Below are positions 1-8,144 of a DNA stretch of 64,000 bases, piece by piece. Under the pieces are notes generated by a model that saw only the letters and a list, made by a program, of their open reading frames with translations, ran no database searches and had not been told where the DNA came from. The stretch spans positions 62,001 to 126,000 of the forward strand of contig CAVPZU010000003.1 of NCBI GenBank assembly GCA_963710355.1. The letters are read 5' to 3'. The first letter of the stretch is position 1. Every line of letters begins with the position of its first letter. The DNA comes from Fen-1359 sp963710355. Lineage in GTDB: Bacteria > Planctomycetota > Phycisphaerae > Sedimentisphaerales > Anaerobacaceae. Made by a program: the position numbers and the translations under genes.

Positions 1-999
1 CAAAATTGCCCTGTTCAGCAGCCTTTTTGTACCATTTAATCGCCTCTTTGTCGTCCTGTGGAACGCCTCGGCCTTCGTTGTACATTGCGCCCAACCTGAC
101 CTGCGCACTTGCATTGCCCTGTTCGGCGGCTTTTCTAAACCATTTAAGCGCCTCTTTGTAGTCCTGTGGTACGCCTTGTCCTTCGTGGTACATCGCGCCC
201 AAGTTGTCTTGCGCCTCTGCATTGCCTTGGTCAGCAGCCTTCTTATACCACTTTATCGCCTCCTGATAATCTTTTGCAACACCTAGACCCGCGGCGTACA
301 TATTACCTAAGTAGTTTCCTGCCATAGCATTACCCTGTTCGGTGGCTTTTCTGAACCACTTAAATGCCTCCTTAAAATCCCGTGTAACATCATCTCCCAA
401 GTAATATATTAGGCCCAACTTGAGTTGTGCATAAGAATAACCCTGTTCAGCACTTTTTTTGAACCATTTAAGCGCCTCATTAGAATCCTGTGCAACACCG
501 TCACCTCTATGGTAAGCCGTACCGAGTAAGCATTGCCCCTCAGCATTGTCCTGTTCAGCGGCTTTTCTATACCATTTAATCGCCTCCTGATAATCCCGAG
601 GAACACCTTGTCCCTCGTAGTACATTTCGCCCAAGTTGCTTTGCGCACTTGCGTTACCCTGTTCAGCGGCTTTTTTATACCACTTTATCGCCTCCTGATA
701 ATCCTGGGTAACACCCAGACCCCGGTAGTACATAAAACCAAGCGAGGACTGTGATTCTGCATCGCCCTGTTCAGCAGCTTTTTTGAACCACTTAAACGCC
801 TCCTGATAATCTTGGGGAACACCACGGCCTGTAGCATACTTGCGCCCAAGTACGATTGCGATTCTGCATCACCTTGTCCAGCAGATTTTAGTATATCGTT
901 GAAGTCTGGAGTTTTTCCATTCGCCGACTGATTTACGGAAATCGCCGCAACCAAAATCAATGAGACAAACGATAATCGCAGGATTTGGGTCGGTTTCAT
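1..999 (-). CDS. Secreted Sel1-repeat (TPR-like) protein, frameshifted, cut by window edge
   Basis: Starts at ATG 999 behind a GGAGG ribosome site. The first 28 residues form a signal peptide (charged start, LSFVSLILVAAISV core). Sel1 repeats follow, about 36 residues (108 bp) each, of the type AEQGNAxAQxNLGxMYxxGxGV then DYQEAIKWYKKA. About eight units run to the left edge, so the C-terminus is outside the window. The frame breaks near 842: a single missing A (GCAAGTATG where GCAAAGTATG is expected) separates the signal peptide plus first half-repeat from the rest, which is fully open to position 1. Sel1 proteins are usually protein-interaction scaffolds; no specific partner can be inferred. 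The 108-bp units also form a DNA tandem repeat. Confidence 0.8.
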
Positions 1000-1132
1000 A
1001 TTTTCTTGCCTCCAACGTTCCTATTTTCCTGTGAATTGTAGATAATTGAAGCATCGCCGTCAACTCAAAAATCCTCGTTGGCCTCGGTGGCTTTTTTTTC
1101 TTTGTGGAATCTGTGGCTTTAATTCAACGTGT

Positions 1133-1160
1133 TTGCTTTTTTAATTTTTTGGGGTAAAAT
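1133..1160 (+). promoter_or_regulatory. Possible promoter of tsaD giving a leaderless transcript
   Basis: TTGCTT at 1133-1138, a 16-bp spacer and TAAAAT at 1155-1160. The predicted start point falls at or next to the ATG at 1167, and no Shine-Dalgarno sequence precedes that ATG, so a leaderless mRNA is plausible. Consensus match only. Confidence 0.35.
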
Positions 1161-1166
1161 CGAACT

Positions 1167-2222
1167 ATGCAAACAAAAAATCGAAAACGAGCCACGATTA
1201 ACATACTCGGCATAGAGACGAGCTGCGATGAGACGGCGGCGGCGATTGTCGCCGACGGTAAAATCGTTAAATCATCCGTCGTCGCATCGCAGACAAAGCT
1301 GCACGAACAATACGGCGGCGTCGTGCCGGAAGTCGCCTCGCGCGCACATATTGAAAAAATTTATCCCGTCATTACCGAGGCAATTAGTCAGGCGGGCATT
1401 TCCAAAGAAGAAATAGACGCAATCGCAGTTGCAAACCAGCCCGGCCTTACAATCGCATTGATTGTCGGCGTGACCGCCGCAAAAACTTTATCCTTTGCCC
1501 TGCAAAAGCCTCTTATCGCAATCGACCATTTGCACGCACATATTCAGGCGGCAATCCTGAACGCCGAAGATGTGGAACTTCCGGCAGTCGCACTGATTGT
1601 TTCAGGAGGTCATACCAGCCTTTACGATTACCGCTCGCCGCTCGAGCCGATACTTTTAGGCAGGACAATCGACGATGCCGCAGGCGAGGCCTTCGACAAG
1701 GTCGCAACGATTCTTCATCTGCCCTACCCCGGCGGGCCGGCAATTGAAAAAATCGCGAAACAGGGCAACCCGAAGGCGATTCGTTTTCCGCGAACACTTT
1801 TAGGCAAAGACTCGCTCGATTTTTCTTTCAGCGGCATCAAAACCGCTGTCCTCTATTATTGTCGGGGCCAGGATATGAAGGGCGAAAACAAGGTCGGCTC
1901 AATGTCGGATGAGCAAATTGCCGACATTGCCGCCTCATTTCAGGCAGCGGTAATCGATGTGCTTGTCAAAAAAACGAAATTGGCCGTCGAAAAAACGGGT
2001 GCGAAAACCATCCTGCTTGGAGGCGGCGTCGCAGCCAATTCTGCCATTCGCAATGCCCTGCAAAAATTGTGTGATTCGCTTAAACCTCCCCGAATGTTTC
2101 TTGCTGCTCAAAAACAGTATTGCACTGACAACGCCGTTATGGTAGCCTCTTTAGGGTATCATAAATTTAAGATCGGGCTTTTTTCGGATTTAACAATCGA
2201 ACCAAAGGCTTCCAGTGAATGA
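1167..2222 (+). CDS. tsaD: tRNA N6-adenosine threonylcarbamoyltransferase TsaD
   Basis: Transfers the threonylcarbamoyl group from threonylcarbamoyl-AMP to A37 of ANN-decoding tRNAs, working with TsaB and TsaE in the cytoplasm. The 351-residue length is normal. Family signatures are present: IETSCDETAAA near residues 16-26, the metal-binding HLHAH near residue 120, VSGGHTSL, GEAFDKVA with PYPGGP, FSFSGIKTA, LLGGGVAANS and CTDNA near the C-terminus (the ASKHA ATPase fold). The start at ATG 1167 leaves a short lysine/arginine-rich extension before the first strand. It stands alone: the downstream four-helix gene is separated by repeats. Identification is secure. Confidence 0.97.
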   Translation: MQTKNRKRATINILGIETSCDETAAAIVADGKIVKSSVVASQTKLHEQYGGVVPEVASRAHIEKIYPVITEAISQAGISKEEIDAIAVANQPGLTIALIVGVTAAKTLSFALQKPLIAIDHLHAHIQAAILNAEDVELPAVALIVSGGHTSLYDYRSPLEPILLGRTIDDAAGEAFDKVATILHLPYPGGPAIEKIAKQGNPKAIRFPRTLLGKDSLDFSFSGIKTAVLYYCRGQDMKGENKVGSMSDEQIADIAASFQAAVIDVLVKKTKLAVEKTGAKTILLGGGVAANSAIRNALQKLCDSLKPPRMFLAAQKQYCTDNAVMVASLGYHKFKIGLFSDLTIEPKASSE

Positions 2223-2225
2223 GAA

Positions 2226-2690
2226 AAATATCAAAAATTAAAATGCAAAAAGAAAAATGACATAAAAAATGCAACAAAATAGAACAAATTTCAAGAATGA
2301 GTTTAAGAAACGGCTATATGATTTCACATTAAAACTAATAAAATTTTTGGACAAATTGCCAGATGATAACGTCTCAAGAAGAATCGGAGACCAGTTACTT
2401 CGGAGCGGCACAAGTATCATCGGCAACTATATTGAAGGTCAGGCAGCAAGCAGCAAAAAAGATTTTACTAACTTCTTCAATACCTCGCTTAAATCAGCAA
2501 ATGAAAGCAAGTTATGGTTTGCATTGCTTCGTGACAGTGGGCGTATAAAACCACAGGAAGTCGCCTGGTTTTTAAATGAACTCAATGAGATTGCAAATAT
2601 CTTTGCCTCAAGCATTCTTACGCTTAAAGGCAGGAAATAATTTTGCATTTTGATATTTAATTTTGATATTTAATTTTTGATGTTTGATTT
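2226..2690. repeat. AT-rich inverted repeats flanking the four-helix-bundle gene
   Basis: The left arm at 2226-2250 (AAATATCAAAAATTAAAATG...) is largely complementary to 2641-2671 (TTTTGCATTTTGATATTTAA...), which itself continues as a degenerate repetition to about 2690. The arms enclose the gene at 2269-2640 and could pair as a long stem, as in 23S rRNA intervening sequences. Related AT-rich words occur elsewhere in the window (12655, 14110, 23900, 37960, 43070), so the arms may simply be two copies of a dispersed repeat. Confidence 0.55.
2269..2640 (+). CDS. Four-helix-bundle protein (23S rRNA intervening-sequence protein family)
   Basis: 123 residues matching the four-helix-bundle/S23 family: a basic start (FKNEFKKRLYDFTLKLIKFL), then DNVSRRIGDQLLRSGTSIIGNYIEGQ, the central family signature, KDFTNFFNTSLKSANESKLWF, and a last helix ELNEIANIFASSILTLKG. 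Members are found within intervening sequences of 23S rRNA genes or as stand-alone genes, and relatives (Avd) serve as accessory proteins of diversity-generating retroelements. No reverse transcriptase is near, so the intervening-sequence type is the better fit. It lies between tsaD and larB and is bracketed by inverted repeats, which suggests a small mobile unit. Biochemical function is unknown. Confidence 0.85.
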   Translation: MQQNRTNFKNEFKKRLYDFTLKLIKFLDKLPDDNVSRRIGDQLLRSGTSIIGNYIEGQAASSKKDFTNFFNTSLKSANESKLWFALLRDSGRIKPQEVAWFLNELNEIANIFASSILTLKGRK

Positions 2691-2691
2691 T

Positions 2692-3476
2692 ATGACAACT
2701 GCAGGTGGCATATTCAGCCAAAACAGTTAAAAAAATTATTGCAGGATGTCAAAAACGGCGAAGTCACCATCGAAGAGGCGGTCGAAAAACTTCGTCATTT
2801 GCCTTATGAGGATTTCGGCTTTGCCATGCATTGACCATCATCGGCAGATCCGATGCGGACTGCCCGAAGTAATATTCTGCCCGGGCAAAAGTGTCGAGCA
2901 GATAGTTCAAATATTTCAAAAGCTGGCGGAAAAAGGCAACAATGTTCTGGCCACCCGGGCCGAGCCTGCGGTATTCGATGCCCTGTCAGAAAAAAATTCC
3001 CGCAGGCCCGATATGAAAAATTAGCAAGAGCAATCATACTCGAGCAAAAGAAACCGGAACTATCAAAGCAGGCAATACCGATAATTACCGCAGGCACCGC
3101 AGATTTGCCCGTCGCCTGCGAGGCAAAAGTGACAGCGGAGATTATGGGCCAGCAGACGGAGTTGATTTCCGATGTCGGCGTGGCAGGCCTGCACCGATTG
3201 CTTAGTCATATCCCAAAAATCCAAAAAGCCAACTGCCTGATTGTCGTCGCAGGTATGGAAGGTGCGCTGGCAAGCGTCGTCGGCGGGCTTGTAAGCTGCC
3301 CTGTCATCGCCGTCCCTACCAGCATCGGCTACGGGGCAAGTTTTAACGGCCTGGCGGCGCTGCTGACTATGCTGAACTCCTGTGCCGCAGGCGTATCTGT
3401 CGTTAATATCGACGCAGGTTTTTCCGCCGCCGTCGTCGCTACGCTGATAAACAAAAAAATTGAAGATAGTTCGTAA
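2692..3476 (+). pseudogene. larB: larB, nickel-pincer nucleotide biosynthesis protein, two frameshifts
   Basis: LarB carboxylates and hydrolyses nicotinate adenine dinucleotide in synthesis of the nickel-pincer cofactor of lactate racemase-type enzymes; it has a PurE-like fold. Three frame segments align in order: LQDVKNGEVTIEEAVEKLRHLPYEDFGFA (to about 2830), IDHHRQIRCGLPEVIFCPGKSVEQI (to about 2990), then KFPQARYEKLARAI through ITAGTADLPVA, DVGVAGLHRLL, VVAGMEGALASVVGGL, VPTSIGYGASFNGLAALLTMLNSCA to the end. One extra base near 2831 and one missing A in an A7 run near 2990 cancel out, so the reading frame is restored. The start is also unclear: no ATG lies in the first frame. Either a pseudogene or two sequencing indels. 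No larC, larE or larA is in the window. Confidence 0.8.
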
Positions 3477-3528
3477 CGATTAAATTCAGCGGCGGCGGAA
3501 CGCCCTCCGCTGGAATGATTTGTTAGGC
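3471..3528 (-). other. attC-like integron recombination site
   Basis: Read on the minus strand the site opens with GCCTAAC (matches the RYYYAAC core) at 3527-3521, whose TAA is the stop codon of the gene at 3523-3783, and closes with CGTTACGA (compare GTTRRRY) at 3478-3471. Between them are imperfect complementary arms with a perfect CAGCGG/CCGCTG pair around a GC-rich centre. Total length of about 58 nt, stop codon inside the first core, and imperfect palindromy are all typical of cassette attC sites. The closing core departs from consensus, and part of it overlaps the larB stop codon. Confidence 0.55.
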
Positions 3529-3783
3529 AGGTTTTTCTTTATTTTCTATTTCTTTTATATTTCTTATTTGGTCACAAAGCATTTTTGATATCACCGATGA
3601 AGCCGCAATGATAAGCAATACAATAATCATCACCACACAAAACACTTTGTAATAGTAGAGAACTCCTATACCGAAGGAAGCAAGCAATAAATAGATAATT
3701 GGAAACCAAATATATGTATGGATTTTCAATCCCAGCAAACCATACTTTCGATATAAGAGAGTCTTTGTTATATCATTTTTCAT
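3523..3783 (-). CDS. Small membrane protein, probable integron gene cassette
   Basis: 86 residues from ATG 3783 (MKNDITKTLLYRKYG). Two membrane segments are visible: THTYIWFPIIYLLLASFGIGVLYY-like residues 22-45 and VFCVVMIIVLLIIAASSVI just after, followed by a charged tail DQIRNIKEIENKEKPA. A longer upstream frame is open but runs across the nnrD start, so the internal ATG is preferred; it lies 13 nt after a degenerate core (CGTTATAC). Its stop codon sits in the attC-like site. It has the single-ORF, promoterless layout of an integron cassette and opposes its neighbours. No homologue recognised. Confidence 0.5.
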   Translation of the reverse strand: MKNDITKTLLYRKYGLLGLKIHTYIWFPIIYLLLASFGIGVLYYYKVFCVVMIIVLLIIAASSVISKMLCDQIRNIKEIENKEKPA

Positions 3784-3995
3784 TTTGGTCACTTCGTATA
3801 ACGTTTTGCGGATATTATGTATTATATAGTTCCATATAAGACGCTTGGGTGCTATATAAGATGCTTTCGGAACACACATCATTATAAACCTTCCTGTCTG
3901 CCTATCAAATCTTTTATTGACCGTATCCATTATTACTTGTAATATACCTCTCGATAGGATACCACGTGGGGTATCCCACCGTGGAATGAGTTTGT

Positions 3996-4862
3996 ATGCA
4001 AATAATAGAAAAAATTCCAAGATTAAAACCGAGACCTGTTGACGCCCACAAGGGCGATTTCGGCAAGGTCTGCATCATTGCAGGCAGTGTGGGTTTCAGC
4101 GGGGCAGCAGCCTTGGCAGGCAGAGCCGCCCTGCGGTCAGGCGCAGGACTCGTCCGCGTAGCCATCCCGAAAAGCATACTGTCAATTGTCGCCTCAATTG
4201 AACCATCTTACACAACGATACCGCTGGAAGAAGATGCCGCCGGCCGCATATCAAAAAAGGCTCTCAATACAATACTGAATATCCTGCCCGAAAACGATTG
4301 TATCGCAATCGGCTCTGGTCTGGGCGTAAGCACAGGACTCGGTTCAATACTAATGGCACTAATCGAACAGAAAAATCTCAAAATAGTTATAGACGCTGAC
4401 GGCCTGAACAACCTCGCTGCAATCAAAAACTGGCACAGTAACGCAAAGGCAAATATAATTTTGACACCGCACCCCGGTGAAATGAAAAGGCTCTGGCCTT
4501 CGGTGCTGCGGGAGCCGCTGCCCCCAGACCGCACCAGCCAGGCAGTCCAATTAGCAAAAAAAACCCAGACAATTGTTGTCCTCAAAGGAGCAGGCACGAT
4601 TGTAACCGACGGCCAATCGCTTTATATCAACAAGACAGGTAATCCGGGAATGGCAACCGCAGGGGCAGGCGACGTCCTGACCGGCTGCATCGCCGCCCTG
4701 CTCGGCCAGTCCGCCGAAGGCGGATTTGATGCCGCTATCCTCGGCGTCTATATTCACGGCCTGGCAGGCGACTTCGCCGCCCAGAGATTAGGCCAGGCTG
4801 GTTTAATCGCAACTGACATCATTGACGCCCTTCCGCAGGCATTTATGAAACATTCGGTATGA
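3996..4862 (+). CDS. nnrD: ADP-dependent NAD(P)H-hydrate dehydratase
   Basis: Repairs hydrated NAD(P)H (S epimer) by ADP-dependent dehydration in the cytosol. 288 residues matching the YjeF C-terminal (ribokinase-like) domain: DAHKGDFGKVCIIAGS near residues 17-32, GAAALAGRAALRSGAGLVRVA, VIDADGLNNLA, ILTPHPGEMKRL, VVLKGAGTIVTDG and the nucleotide-site motif GNPGMATAGAGDVLTG near residues 215-230. The N-terminal epimerase domain (NnrE) found fused in many bacteria is absent. Start ATG 3996 has a weak GGAATGAG upstream. It converges with the symporter gene on the other strand. Confidence 0.93.
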   Translation: MQIIEKIPRLKPRPVDAHKGDFGKVCIIAGSVGFSGAAALAGRAALRSGAGLVRVAIPKSILSIVASIEPSYTTIPLEEDAAGRISKKALNTILNILPENDCIAIGSGLGVSTGLGSILMALIEQKNLKIVIDADGLNNLAAIKNWHSNAKANIILTPHPGEMKRLWPSVLREPLPPDRTSQAVQLAKKTQTIVVLKGAGTIVTDGQSLYINKTGNPGMATAGAGDVLTGCIAALLGQSAEGGFDAAILGVYIHGLAGDFAAQRLGQAGLIATDIIDALPQAFMKHSV

Positions 4863-4878
4863 GGAGTCGGCTCTACTC

Positions 4879-6366
4879 TCAATTCTTCTTTTCGCCGTAT
4901 TTATTACCAAAGCAACTGAAAAGATAACCTAAAGCAAATGTCATTACCGTTCCAGCGACTATCAGCCAGCTCCACGCCAGTTTGGTGTATCCTTTATGAG
5001 ACAAAAGTAAAAGCACCATCATACATAAAGTACTGATAATCATTGCAGCAACGTTGCCGGCATTGACTTTTCTTTTTGTTAATACGCCGAGCAGGAAAAC
5101 GCCGAGTGTCGCTCCGCCGGTCAAAGAAAATATTTGAAAGGCAAACCAGAGAATGTTCTCTACCGACTCACAGACAAGGGCAACAATCGCCAAAATCAGA
5201 CCGAAGGCTATTATTCCTATCCGTGAGATAAATAAGTAATGTTTCTCGACTGCGTTCTTTTTAATAAGCGGGCGATAAATATCCATTACAAACGATGAGC
5301 TAAGAGAACTCAGCGGCGAATCGATACTTGCTAATATGATTGCTGAAAGTATCAGCCCCTTCAATCCGACCGGCAGAAAATTTGCCGTAAAATGAGAAAG
5401 TACCTCTTTGGCCTTGTCCGGCTGAAGTGCTCCGGGATTCTGCCGGTAAAATACGTAAAGTAAAGTGCCAATTCCCAGATATATGCAAAGAATCGGAAAC
5501 GCCGCTAATATCGTCAAAAGAATTGTCTTCTGACTTGTTTTTCTGGTTCTGACCGTAAGCAGCCGCTGCATTAATTCCTGGTCGGTGCCAAAGACGGCAA
5601 GACCAATAAAGAACGCATTGACAGTGCCGGCCCAGAAAGTCGTGGGGTCGTTGAGATTGAAGTCAAATTTAAAGACACTCAGTCGGCCTGCCTTATCAGC
5701 AATTTGATATGCGGCGGATAACCCGCCCTCGGTATGTAACCAAAGATAGAATAGTAATGCGATACCTGCCAAAAAAAAGATAGTTGTCTGGTACGCACCG
5801 GCCCAGACCACTGCTTTTATGCCGCCAAATGAGATAAAGATAATGCTCACTACCGTAAAGATGAGCAGCGTTTGTGCCAGGCTCCAGCCTAAAATAATCC
5901 CGATTCCTAAACAGGCAGCATACAGCCTGACGCCGGATGCTATCAGTCGCGTAATAAAGAAAAAAATCGAGCCGGCATATTGAGTCTCGGGGCCGAAGCG
6001 GTGTCTTAGAAATTCGTAGATACTCGTGCAGTTATATTTGTAAAATACCGGTATGAACAAAAACGCTACTAAAATTCGTGCCGCTGCCGAGCCGAAGAAA
6101 AACTGCAAATACTCCCAATTTTCACTGTAAGCGGTTGCCGGCACGCCGACAATTGTCAGTGCGCTGACTTCAGCAGCGACAAAAGAAAGGCAGGCTACAA
6201 TCGAAGGGACTTTTCTGCCGCCGAGAAAGAAATCATTTGTATCTTTCTCTTTACGGCCAAAGACGTATGAAATAACAAAGAGAAGAGCGACAGCCAGGCC
6301 GACTATTATTAAATCTATTCCGCCTAAATGCCCTGATAAATATTGTACCGGAGCAACTTCGTTCAT
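4879..6366 (-). CDS. Sodium:solute symporter (SSS family), probable MurNAc or amino-sugar uptake
   Basis: 495 residues with about 13-14 hydrophobic segments; recognisable SSS features are GRKEKDTNDFFLGGRKVP near residues 37-54, SFVAAEVSALTIVGVPATAY and the PLSSLSSSFVMDIYRP block near residue 320. Members carry sugars, sialic acid, proline and other solutes with Na+. The start is set at ATG 6366 because it overlaps the murQ stop as ATGA, the pattern of translational coupling; an upstream ATG at 6405 would overlap murQ more. Last gene of the MurNAc salvage operon, so an amino-sugar or anhydro-muropeptide substrate is inferred from context only. Confidence 0.9.
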   Translation of the reverse strand: MNEVAPVQYLSGHLGGIDLIIVGLAVALLFVISYVFGRKEKDTNDFFLGGRKVPSIVACLSFVAAEVSALTIVGVPATAYSENWEYLQFFFGSAAARILVAFLFIPVFYKYNCTSIYEFLRHRFGPETQYAGSIFFFITRLIASGVRLYAACLGIGIILGWSLAQTLLIFTVVSIIFISFGGIKAVVWAGAYQTTIFFLAGIALLFYLWLHTEGGLSAAYQIADKAGRLSVFKFDFNLNDPTTFWAGTVNAFFIGLAVFGTDQELMQRLLTVRTRKTSQKTILLTILAAFPILCIYLGIGTLLYVFYRQNPGALQPDKAKEVLSHFTANFLPVGLKGLILSAIILASIDSPLSSLSSSFVMDIYRPLIKKNAVEKHYLFISRIGIIAFGLILAIVALVCESVENILWFAFQIFSLTGGATLGVFLLGVLTKRKVNAGNVAAMIISTLCMMVLLLLSHKGYTKLAWSWLIVAGTVMTFALGYLFSCFGNKYGEKKN

Positions 6367-7301
6367 CTGGTCGACCTTATGGCTTTTCTCAAGGATTGTC
6401 CGCATTCATCCAGAATTCCGGCGGCCTGCCGCAAATTTACATTGCGGAAGTGCATCACGATGGCGGCCTTAACTTTTCCCTTCGCATCTTTGAGGAGTTT
6501 GGCAGCCCTCGTCCGCGAAAGGCCGGTCATCTGTGAAACAATTCTCACAGACCTGTCACGCAGTTTATCATTTGTTGCCCTGAGGTCCACCATCAAATTT
6601 CCGAAGACTTTGCCCATTTTAATCATAGCGGTCGTGGTAAGGATATTTAGAATGAGTTTTGTTGCAGTGCCTGCCTTCATACGAGTTGAGCCGGTGATAA
6701 CCTCCGGGCCGACGACAGGATTAATAATTATTTCTGCCGGAATATCTTTGACGGCCTCCGGAGCACAGGTGATAAAGATTGTACCCGCTCCTTTCTTCAT
6801 TGCCTGTTTTAACGCACTTCGAACAAAAGGTGTCAACCCGCAGGCGGCAATACCGACAACTACATCCTTTGCGGAAATCTTATATTTGTTTATAGCTCGA
6901 ATTCCGTCGCTGGTTTTATCTTCAGCCCCTTCGACTGCTCTTACTAATGCCCGTCTGCCGCCGGCGATAATCCCCTGTACCAGCCGGGGACTGACGCCGA
7001 AAGTCGGCGGACATTCCGATGCATCGAGAACGCCAAGCCGGCCGCTTGTTCCGGCCCCGACATAAAACAATCGTCCGTTTCTTTTGAAACGCCCCACTAT
7101 CATATCGACCGCAGCAGCAATTTGCCTGCACTCTTTGCCGACTGCCGGCGCCACCAGCATATCTTCAGCGTTAATAAGCCTGACAATTTGCAGGGTTGAT
7201 AACCGGTCGATGTTTTCGCTTCTGCAATTGCGCTTCTCGGTGGCTGGAAGTGCTTTGTTATATTTCAAGGTGTGCAAGTGCTTTTTATTTTCCTTGTGCA
7301 A
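6363..7301 (-). CDS. murQ: N-acetylmuramic acid 6-phosphate etherase
   Basis: Cleaves the lactyl ether of MurNAc-6-phosphate to give GlcNAc-6-phosphate and D-lactate in cell-wall recycling. Clear SIS-domain protein: TEKRNCRSENIDRLST, IVRLINAEDMLVAPAV, LFYVGAGTSGRLGVLDASECPPTFG, VEGAEDKTSDG, ACGLTPFV, VVGPEVITGSTRMKAGTATK and VDLRATNDKLRDRS. The 5' end is odd: no ATG is available, the longest frame starts at TTG 7301 inside the methyltransferase gene, and other in-frame TTG codons at 7277 and 7268 are possible. The restriction-modification insert therefore appears to have replaced or displaced the native start. The rest is intact and should be functional if translated. ATGA overlap with the symporter. 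Confidence 0.93.
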   Translation of the reverse strand: MHKENKKHLHTLKYNKALPATEKRNCRSENIDRLSTLQIVRLINAEDMLVAPAVGKECRQIAAAVDMIVGRFKRNGRLFYVGAGTSGRLGVLDASECPPTFGVSPRLVQGIIAGGRRALVRAVEGAEDKTSDGIRAINKYKISAKDVVVGIAACGLTPFVRSALKQAMKKGAGTIFITCAPEAVKDIPAEIIINPVVGPEVITGSTRMKAGTATKLILNILTTTAMIKMGKVFGNLMVDLRATNDKLRDRSVRIVSQMTGLSRTRAAKLLKDAKGKVKAAIVMHFRNVNLRQAAGILDECGQSLRKAIRSTR

Positions 7302-8144
7302 ACAGGTCGAATATCTGCGTAAGTGCCTTACCGTTCTTTTGCTGTATAAAATCTAACCTGTATTCGTCTTTTATTGCTCCGTTGTTGTCTAAACGGTCTA
7401 ATATCATTTGGTAGTAGTCAGGATGAATTTCGCAACTGATGAAGTTTCTTTTTAAGTTTTTACACAAAACAATCTCAGAGCCACTGCCGCCAAAGAGAAT
7501 AAAAACATCATCATTGTTTTGTGTGCAAGATTTAATAAGCATTTCAACGAGAGCCAATGGAATTTGACAAGCGTGAAATGTCTTGTCTTTAGAAACATTT
7601 TTTACAAGGTCAAAATAAAACCAAGAATAAGGCATACGTCCTTTTGATCCATTTGCCAAGTTATTAAGAATGCGTTTGTCAGTGGGATTTTTATAGGGAA
7701 CGGCAACCTGGTCTTTGTAAAAATGATTGTCTTTGCTTTTTAGTTGCGTGAAGAATAGAACGATGGGCAGTAGTAAATTTTTTTGGACTGTGTCCGACAT
7801 TCGTATTATATGTCCATACATAATCATGTACATCATAAGCATTGTCATCTAAAAATTTTACTCGCAAGTATGCGTTTTGCTTTGGGTAATTGAGCATAAA
7901 CAAATTACCCGTTGGCTTTAATACACGCAAACTTTCTCTCGTCAATTCAATATACCAGTCAATATATTCATTCCATTTTGTTGTGTAATTTTTCCCTGCA
8001 TATTTAATGCCTACATTGTAGTCAGGGTCACCATAAACCATATCCAAACTATCGTCAGGCAGTTTTTTTAGAACTTGTAAAACATCTTCGTTGAAAACTT
8101 TATTTCTGAATCTATTTATTTTCTCGATGCTTATAAAGACTCAT
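7285..8144 (-). pseudogene. Beta-class DNA methyltransferase (N6-adenine or N4-cytosine), two frameshifts
   Basis: Joined from three frame segments. Start ATG 8144 overlaps the upstream stop as ATGA, giving MSLYKHRENK, then an extra A near 8115 shifts the frame into RFRNKVFNEDVLQVLKKLPDDSLDMVYG. The catalytic motif IV follows as DPDYN (DPPYN is commoner). A second extra A near 7757 (in an A5 run) leads to SKDNHFYKDQVAVPYKNPTDKRI, the motif X region FHACQIPLALVEMLIK and the SAM-binding FGGSGSEIVL. This order (IV first, motif I near the end) is the beta class. With both indels corrected it would be about 285 residues. Its 3' end overlaps murQ. Probably the modification half of a restriction-modification pair. 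Confidence 0.75.

Noticed and set aside
1..900. 108-bp regular repeats at the left edge
   Set aside because: They encode Sel1 protein repeats; not an independent DNA element.
2269..2640. Diversity-generating retroelement (because of the Avd-like fold)
   Set aside because: No reverse transcriptase, template repeat or variable-repeat target is present nearby.
3523..4020. A 165-residue minus-strand reading frame starting at 4020
   Set aside because: It would overlap the nnrD start and its first 79 residues are not protein-like; the internal ATG at 3783 fits the cassette layout.
7691..8047. Loss of methyltransferase activity suggested by DPDYN in place of DPPYN
   Set aside because: Variants of motif IV with Asp at this position exist in otherwise active families as far as I recall; the substitution alone does not prove inactivity.
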